DNA of 64,000 nt from CAVVAL01 sp963742725 (GTDB lineage Bacteria; Actinomycetota; Actinomycetes; Mycobacteriales; Cryptosporangiaceae): the NCBI GenBank assembly GCA_963742725.1, contig CAVUMX010000001.1:2356001-2420000 (forward strand), in the 5' to 3' direction. How positions within the stretch are numbered: position 1 is the first letter of the stretch; each line of letters starts with the position of its first letter. Position numbers and translations under genes: made by a program. Below, piece by piece: positions 59,844-64,000 of this stretch. Under the pieces are notes generated by a model. That model was given only the letters and a program-made list of their open reading frames with translations. It ran no database searches and had not been told where the DNA came from.

Positions 59844-60409
59844 CTCTGCGGCTTCCAGGGCTTGAGCCACTGGGTCTCCGGCCAGCCCTCGGCACCGGCC
59901 ATCAGCTCGTACATGGTGGCGCCGTCGACCGACTCCCGGACGATGTCCGCATGCCCGGCGTGACGCGCCGTCTCCTCGATGAGGTGCAACAACACCCAGC
60001 GGACAGACCAGGCGGCGACGTCCTTCGGGTACCACGGCGCGTCCTGCGGGACGGGCACAGGCTGACCGAGGTCCGCGATGCCGGCGACCGCGATCTCGGT
60101 CTCCTTGGCGGCCAGCGCGTAGTCGTCGAACAGGCTCGCGAGCGTGTCCTCGGGTGCCAGCGTGAAGCCTCTCTCGTAGCCGTCCGCGCGCTCGGACGGG
60201 CGCTGCAGGATCGTGTCGATCCAGCCCCGCTCCACGTGCGCGACGTGCTTGAGCAGCCCACCGACGCTGAGCGCACTCGCGGACGGCGTCGCGCGGAGCT
60301 GCTCCTCGGTCAGTCCGTAGGCGGCATAGCGGATGCCGTCCCGCTGCTGCGCGAGGTACAGGAGCAGGCCTTCGCGCTCGTCGGCGACCGGTGGAACCGT
60401 TCCTGGCAT
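59840..60409 (-). CDS. DinB family protein (DUF664)
   Basis: The 189-residue protein is a four-helix-bundle DinB-like protein. The metal-binding histidines appear as GGLLKHVAHVERGW (near 50) and HLIEETARHAGHADIVRE (near 145). Many actinomycete members are thiol-dependent transferases (mycothiol or similar) or of unknown role. It is monocistronic and convergent with the Rrf2 gene. Confidence 0.85.
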   Translation of the reverse strand: MPGTVPPVADEREGLLLYLAQQRDGIRYAAYGLTEEQLRATPSASALSVGGLLKHVAHVERGWIDTILQRPSERADGYERGFTLAPEDTLASLFDDYALAAKETEIAVAGIADLGQPVPVPQDAPWYPKDVAAWSVRWVLLHLIEETARHAGHADIVRESVDGATMYELMAGAEGWPETQWLKPWKPQS

Positions 60410-60475
60410 GACGACCTCCAGAGCTGAACCGTGACGGGCACGACTCTGGCACGCCGGAAGGGGCCCGAGAAAGCG

Positions 60476-61042
60476 TCAGCGCAAGACGAATGGGGGCAGC
60501 TTGTAGCGGAACAGGTGGAGCGCCCTGGCGCCGGCGACGACGTGCTCGTCGGAGTCCCAGGTCCAGTCGAAGGCGTTGGCCAGCCGGTTCGCCACGTTGA
60601 AGATCACGGTCACGTGGAGGGCGTCGACGATCGCCTCGTCCGGGACGCCTGCCGCGCGTACGGCGTCGACATCCGCCGGCGTCACGTCGTCCGGTGCGCT
60701 GACGACCTTGCCGAGCATGGTCAGCATGGCCGCCAGCTCCGGCCGGTCGGGTTTACCGCGCGACTCGATGCGCGCCGTCTCGGTGTGCACGCGCGCGCAG
60801 AACGGGCACTCGTTGAGCTGCGACGTCAGTACCGCCATGCGTTCGCGTTCGGCGGCCGTCCAGTAGGAGGGTCCGCGGAGGACCTCGTTGACGTAGGCGA
60901 GGAAATGCCGCCCGAAGAACTCGGGACGGTGCATGGCCGTCTTGACGACGTCATCGACCTCCTCGCGGAAGGTCGCACGGGCGAGCTTCTTGAACACGCG
61001 GGCCGGCCACCGGTGGCCGTGTTCGAGGATGTCCAGCCTCAT
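60476..61042 (-). CDS. AhpD-like/carboxymuconolactone decarboxylase-fold protein
   Basis: The 188-residue protein has the AhpD-type core ERMAVLTSQLNECPFCARVHTETA, with the CxxC pair and histidine that form the thiol relay in peroxidase-type members. Further helices (DVTPADVDAVRAAGVPDEAIVDALHVTVIFNVANRLANAF) fit the family. ATG at 61042 overlaps the stop of the preceding gene (ATGA). It is the last gene of a three-gene operon with a DUF1059 protein and a second AhpD-fold protein. Confidence 0.82.
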   Translation of the reverse strand: MRLDILEHGHRWPARVFKKLARATFREEVDDVVKTAMHRPEFFGRHFLAYVNEVLRGPSYWTAAERERMAVLTSQLNECPFCARVHTETARIESRGKPDRPELAAMLTMLGKVVSAPDDVTPADVDAVRAAGVPDEAIVDALHVTVIFNVANRLANAFDWTWDSDEHVVAGARALHLFRYKLPPFVLR

Positions 61043-61347
61043 GCCTGGTCCCGGAGCGTGCGGAGGCCGGCGTCGAGGCTGGTCTGTGCCCGCCCGAGCG
61101 CCGTGGCGACGGTGACTTCGAAGATCTCGTCCTCGTCGTAGCCGGCTGCCTTCAGCGCGGCGATGTCGGCGGCGGTGACCCGGTACGACGCGTCGCGGAC
61201 CGCGCTGACGTACGACGCCAAGGGTTCTGGCAGGCCGCCGCCGCGTGCCGCCGCTTTCCGGATCGCGGGCTGGCTGCGCCCGTCGCCCTCGAACACGGCC
61301 CGGAGCAGCCGAGCGAGTGCGGTCGCGTGCCTCTCGGCTGCGGTCAC
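61039..61347 (-). CDS. Small AhpD-fold (CMD-like) protein, 102 aa
   Basis: The helical protein contains SYVSAVRDASYRVTAADIAALKAAGYDEDEIFEVTVATALGRAQTSL, which matches the second half of a carboxymuconolactone-decarboxylase fold. It lacks the CxxC pair, so it is probably not redox active by itself. It could pair with the CxxC-bearing neighbour as a heteromer. GTG start overlaps the DUF1059 stop (GTGA) and its own stop overlaps the next ATG. Confidence 0.7.
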   Translation of the reverse strand: MTAAERHATALARLLRAVFEGDGRSQPAIRKAAARGGGLPEPLASYVSAVRDASYRVTAADIAALKAAGYDEDEIFEVTVATALGRAQTSLDAGLRTLRDQA

Positions 61348-61502
61348 TCCACCTGGGCCATCGCCAGGACCGACTCGCGGCTGAGCTGGTCGGCCATGTC
61401 AGGGTGCGCCGTCCGGGCGTGCTGGAACGCGGCGGTGACCAGATCCTCCTCGTTTTGGCCTCGGATGACGTAGCCACAGGAACAGAAGATTAGGAGTGCC
61501 AT
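61344..61502 (-). CDS. DUF1059 small protein, copy 1 (52 aa)
   Basis: The product starts MALLIFCSCGYVIRG and continues QNEEDLVTAAFQHARTAHPD, the pattern of DUF1059, a predicted small metal-binding family with an N-terminal Cys pair and a central HA..H. ATG at 61502 has GAGGGG upstream. The stop overlaps the GTG of the AhpD-fold gene. It is the first gene of that operon, so it may be a metal or redox accessory. Confidence 0.8.
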   Translation of the reverse strand: MALLIFCSCGYVIRGQNEEDLVTAAFQHARTAHPDMADQLSRESVLAMAQVE

Positions 61503-61545
61503 GACAACCCCTCCTCACGCTGCGATCTTCTCATTCAGGCACGAA

Positions 61546-61577
61546 CCCGGTACAGGCCCTTCCAGGCCTGTACCGGG
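61546..61577 (-). terminator. Hairpin terminator between the two DUF1059 genes
   Basis: CCCGGTACAGGCC at 61546-61558 pairs perfectly with 61565-61577 around a 6-base loop; an outer AGGCAC/GTGCCT stem adds stability. It ends the leftward transcript of DUF1059 copy 2. Confidence 0.8.
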
Positions 61578-61583
61578 GGTGCC

Positions 61584-61742
61584 TCACACCTCGACGGCCT
61601 GCGCGAGCAGTTGCTCACGGGTGACCTGGCCGACCATCTCCGGGTGCGCCTCGCGCAGGTGCCGCTCGGCGTTCGCGATCAGCTCGTCGTCGTTTCCGCC
61701 CCGGACGATGTATCCGTCGTCGCAGTTGATGACCTTGGCCAT
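61584..61742 (-). CDS. DUF1059 small protein, copy 2 (52 aa)
   Basis: The product MAKVINCDDGYIVRG, then GNDDELIANAERHLREAHPE, aligns along its full length with copy 1 and has the same length. One of the two N-terminal cysteines is replaced (INCDDG instead of FCSCG). AGGAGGGG upstream gives a strong ribosome site. It diverges from the SARP gene across 136 bases and has its own terminator, so it is a separate transcript. Confidence 0.78.
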   Translation of the reverse strand: MAKVINCDDGYIVRGGNDDELIANAERHLREAHPEMVGQVTREQLLAQAVEV

Positions 61743-61878
61743 GATGCCCCTCCTGGCGGGTGGGCCGGCTCGTTCGCCGGCTGGTGTGCCGGCGGCGGTC
61801 GCCGGCCTCTGCCAGCCACGATGCCGGGGTAGCGTTGGCACGATCTTGCGGCGACCTTGCGGTGACGGGGGTTCGGCG

Positions 61879-62652
61879 ATGACGGACCGGGTCCAGTTGT
61901 GCGGCCGGCTCGCGATCGAACTCGACGGATCGCGCGTCGAGGCGGCGCTGCCCGGCGCCCAGGGCCGGCTCGTCTTCGCGTACCTCGCGGTGAACCGGGG
62001 CCGGCGAGTGACCCGCGACGAGCTGATGACCGCCCTGTGGCCCGTCGCCGTCCCACCGGCCGCCGCGTCGTCGCTGTCAGCCGTGCTGTCCAGGATGCGC
62101 AAGGCGCTCGGACCGGAACGGTTGATCGGACGTGAGGACTTCACGCTGGTGCTGCCGGCCGGCACGGTGGTCGACGTGGAGTCCGCGATCCGGTTCGTCC
62201 ACGAGGCGGAGTCGCTGCTCGCGTCCGGGCGGTACGCGGAGGCCTGGTGGGCCGCTGCCACGCCCATGTACGTCTGCGCCCGCACGTTCCTACCCGGTCA
62301 CGAGGGCGAATGGATCGAGGACTGGCGCCAGCGGCTGGCGGACGTCCGGCTACGTGCGGTCGAGGCCTACGGTGTCGCGTCGCTGCGGGTGGGCGGGTGC
62401 GAGATCGTCCAGGCCGTCCAGCACGGGCGGGAACTGGTCGCCAGCGCGCCGTACCGGGAGAGCGGCCACCGGCTGCTCATGGAGGCGCTGGCCGCCGAGG
62501 GCAACGTGGCCGAAGCGCTCCGCGTGTACGACCGGCTGCGGATCCTGCTCGCTGACCAGCTGGGTGCCGACCCGTCGCCCGAGACGCGGGCGCTGCACGA
62601 GAACCTGCTACGGCTTCCGCCGGTACGTCAGGAACGCCGCGCCGCCCGGTAG
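61879..62652 (+). CDS. SARP/AfsR-type regulator with BTAD domain
   Basis: The 257-residue regulator has an OmpR-like winged helix (VQLCGRLAIELDGSRVEAAL, RRVTRDELMTALWP, SSLSAVLSRMRKAL) and a bacterial transcriptional activation domain of TPR type up to about residue 245. SARPs activate secondary-metabolite or nearby operons by binding direct repeats. Its position makes the divergent DUF1059/AhpD genes possible targets. ATG at 61879 has GGGGG upstream. Its last 45 bases overlap the DHFR-like pseudogene. Confidence 0.87.
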   Translation: MTDRVQLCGRLAIELDGSRVEAALPGAQGRLVFAYLAVNRGRRVTRDELMTALWPVAVPPAAASSLSAVLSRMRKALGPERLIGREDFTLVLPAGTVVDVESAIRFVHEAESLLASGRYAEAWWAAATPMYVCARTFLPGHEGEWIEDWRQRLADVRLRAVEAYGVASLRVGGCEIVQAVQHGRELVASAPYRESGHRLLMEALAAEGNVAEALRVYDRLRILLADQLGADPSPETRALHENLLRLPPVRQERRAAR

Positions 62653-62819
62653 GACGGTGCTGTCGACCAGTCCGAAGTGGACAGGATCGAACGCCGCCTG
62701 CCGGCCGAACAGGGGGATGCCGGCGCCGATCGCGACCGGACCCAATTTGACGACCAGCTCGTCGATCTCGGGCCGGATCCGTCGATCGTGGTCGCGACGT
62801 AGTAGACGAGTTTCCGCAT
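62608..62819 (-). pseudogene. DHFR/RibD C-terminal-type reductase with internal deletion
   Basis: The start MRKLVYYVATTIDG is the N-terminus of a RibD-C/dihydrofolate-reductase-like protein. In another frame, the sequence resumes as EIDELVVKLGPVAIGAGIPL, FGRQAAFDPVHFGLVDSTVL and ends FLTYRRKP at a stop at 62608. A deletion of about 100 codons near 62770 fused head and tail out of frame. No functional product is expected. Confidence 0.8.
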
Positions 62820-62840
62820 GCCCGGAAGCATTTCAGATGG

Positions 62841-63263
62841 CTATTTGCCGGCGTCTGGTCCGTACCACTGAAGAGCCTGTCCGGTGATGGCCGCGATGCA
62901 CTCGAAATCCCGGTCGCGGTGGAGGAGCGTCAGTCCCTGAAGCTCCGCGGTGGCGGCGACGACCAGGTCGACGGCTCCGGCGCTACGGTGCTGCCCGCGC
63001 TGGGTGAGCAGCTCCTGAACCTGCCACGCGCGGTCGTAGGCACGGTCGTCGACAGGTACCCGGCCGAACAGCAGCAGGACGTCCTCGATGCCCTGCGCGC
63101 GGTCCGCGGCTGAGCGGGCACTGTAGAAGAACTCAAGTTCGGTGATGGGACAGACGGCGATGAGGCCGGCCGCCGCAGCCTGGTCCCAGCCGTACTGTTC
63201 CGCGTCGGTCCGCATGAACCGCGCGAGCGCACTGGTATCGATCAGGAACTGCGCCGCGCTCAC
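62841..63263 (-). CDS. vapC: VapC-type PIN-domain toxin
   Basis: The 140-residue protein has a PIN nuclease fold. Acidic residues expected at the active site are Asp in FLIDTSALARF (near 9), Glu in ITELEFFYS (near 42), and Asp residues in AGAVDLVVAATAE and HRDRDFECIAAI. VapC toxins cleave tRNA or rRNA. GTG overlaps the antitoxin stop as GTGA, the usual antitoxin-first arrangement. Confidence 0.9.
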   Translation of the reverse strand: MSAAQFLIDTSALARFMRTDAEQYGWDQAAAAGLIAVCPITELEFFYSARSAADRAQGIEDVLLLFGRVPVDDRAYDRAWQVQELLTQRGQHRSAGAVDLVVAATAELQGLTLLHRDRDFECIAAITGQALQWYGPDAGK

Positions 63264-63475
63264 CGGCGGTAGGCCCGCTTGTCGTCGAAGATCTCCAGGT
63301 CGAACGCGCCCTCGTCCGCCGCCGCGCGCAACCGGGTCAGCGCGAGGGCACGCCGACGATTCTGCAGGACCTCGCGCAGCGCGGTGTTGACGGTGTCCTT
63401 CTTCGTGCTCGTGCCGAGGGCCTGGGCCACGTCGGCGAGCAGCTGGTCATCCAGGTCGATGACAGTTCGCGCCAT
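63260..63475 (-). CDS. vapB: VapB-type antitoxin
   Basis: The 71-residue protein begins MARTVIDLDDQLLADVAQAL, a ribbon-helix-helix, then KDTVNTALREVLQNRRRALA, and ends with the toxin-binding tail EGAFDLEIFDDKRAYRR. GGAGG lies upstream of the ATG at 63475. It neutralises VapC and represses the operon. Confidence 0.88.
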   Translation of the reverse strand: MARTVIDLDDQLLADVAQALGTSTKKDTVNTALREVLQNRRRALALTRLRAAADEGAFDLEIFDDKRAYRR

Positions 63476-63490
63476 GGCGGCACCTCCGCT

Positions 63491-63517
63491 GATATCAGAT
63501 CGTGTGCAAAGTATATC
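63491..63517 (-). promoter_or_regulatory. AT-rich promoter/operator of vapBC
   Basis: GATAT at 63491-63495 and ATATC at 63513-63517 form an inverted repeat in an AT-rich island. On the minus strand TATACT at 63515-63510 fits a -10 box. A VapBC operator overlapping its own promoter is expected here. Confidence 0.5.
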
Positions 63518-63577
63518 TTGTGTGTGCGACGTGGGTCGACCAGGCACGATCCGCCGTTGGGTACCTATCATCTGGGG

Positions 63578-64000
63578 GTGCACAGACCAGCGGTCGGATC
63601 GGTGCTGGTGGGCCGGGATCAGGAGCTGCGGCTCCTGGCCGATGCGGCGACCAGCCTGGCTGCGGGCCGTGGGGGCCTCGTCTGGATCGAGGGCGAGCCG
63701 GGCATCGGGAAGTCCGCGCTGCTGGAGGCATTCCTCGCGACGCACACGCTGTCCGGAGTCGGGGTGTACCGGGCGGCGGGCGACGAGTTCAGCCAGCGGA
63801 TGCCGTTGCGATTGACCCTCGACGCGCTGGGTGCCCTCGCCGAGGAGGAGGTGGGGGCGCTGCTGCGCACGGTGCCCTCCGGCGAGAGTCTGGTGCCCGC
63901 GGCAGTGGAGCGCGTGTTGGCGCTGGTCGACCGGCGGTGCGCGAACGGTCCCGTCGTCCTGATCCTGGATGACATGCACTGGGCGGATGAGGCGAGCCTG
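63578..64000 (+). CDS. LAL-type regulator/AAA ATPase, N-terminal part (runs off window)
   Basis: The open frame starts VHRPAVGSVLVGRDQELRLL and shows Walker A EGEPGIGKSALLEAF (near residue 47) and Walker B VVLILDDMHWADEASL at the window edge. This is the ATPase domain of LAL-type LuxR regulators, like the protein at 50784. The C-terminal DNA-binding domain would lie outside. GTG at 63578 is directly after a GGGG run. Confidence 0.8.
   Translation, partial: MHRPAVGSVLVGRDQELRLLADAATSLAAGRGGLVWIEGEPGIGKSALLEAFLATHTLSGVGVYRAAGDEFSQRMPLRLTLDALGALAEEEVGALLRTVPSGESLVPAAVERVLALVDRRCANGPVVLILDDMHWADEASL

Noticed and set aside
1..64000. CRISPR arrays, insertion sequences, rRNA genes, replication origin
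   Set aside because: No regularly spaced direct repeats, transposase-like proteins, rRNA sequence or DnaA-box cluster were seen.

Overview
The window comes from the chromosome of a high-GC actinomycete. Third codon positions are almost always G or C, GTG and TTG starts are frequent, and many genes overlap as ATGA or GTGA. The gene content also fits: a tRNA adenosine deaminase-associated protein next to TadA, a LytR-CpsA-Psr enzyme, a SARP, LAL-type LuxR regulators, and a HelR-type RNA polymerase rescue factor with a rifamycin-associated element. A filamentous genus of the Micromonosporales, Cryptosporangiales or similar is plausible, but the genus cannot be fixed from the sequence alone.

Region 1 (1-10.9 kb) holds the end of an ABC uptake operon, a Na+/H+ antiporter diverging from a small UBP zinc-finger protein, an EcsC-family protein, tRNA-Ser(GCT), tRNA-Arg(ACG), and helR behind its control element. 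It ends with a decayed NmrA gene, a VOC protein and small secreted or membrane proteins.

Region 2 (11-32.5 kb) looks like one exopolysaccharide locus. A leftward operon carries a Wzy/O-antigen-ligase-like membrane protein, an APH-like kinase, two sulfotransferases and a ParB-like/methyltransferase fusion. A second leftward operon carries two Wzz/BY-kinase-like proteins with degenerate ATP sites, a flippase and a DUF3048 lipoprotein. Between the operons lie two rightward tandem paralogues encoding very large secreted beta-propeller/PKD proteins. Two GH26-like secreted hydrolases flank the locus. My reading is a system that makes, exports, possibly sulfates and trims a surface polysaccharide.

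Region 3 (32.5-45 kb) begins with a gene-free stretch of long perfect hairpins. It continues with a GNAT/XRE pair, mtnA coupled to an unpaired E1-alpha dehydrogenase gene, a prephenate dehydrogenase diverging from a TetR regulator over a perfect operator-like palindrome, a rhamnose-isomerase-like protein, an LCP enzyme, tadA and tRNA-Ser(CGA).

Region 4 (45-64 kb) is a mixed accessory region. It holds a cyclase-family hydrolase, a methyltransferase, an acetyltransferase, a secreted PQQ-like propeller, a LAL regulator ahead of a multicopper-oxidase cluster, and an SsuABC-type transporter followed by an Rrf2 regulator. It continues with an AhpD-like/DUF1059 operon, a SARP, a vapBC toxin-antitoxin pair and the start of another LAL-type regulator. 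Gene decay recurs here: a MerR-dehydrogenase chimera, a frameshifted remnant and a DHFR-like gene with an internal deletion.

A 70-nt structured repeat occurs twice, about 20 kb apart, each copy beside an almost pure G/C tract. It is the clearest element that gene annotation does not explain.
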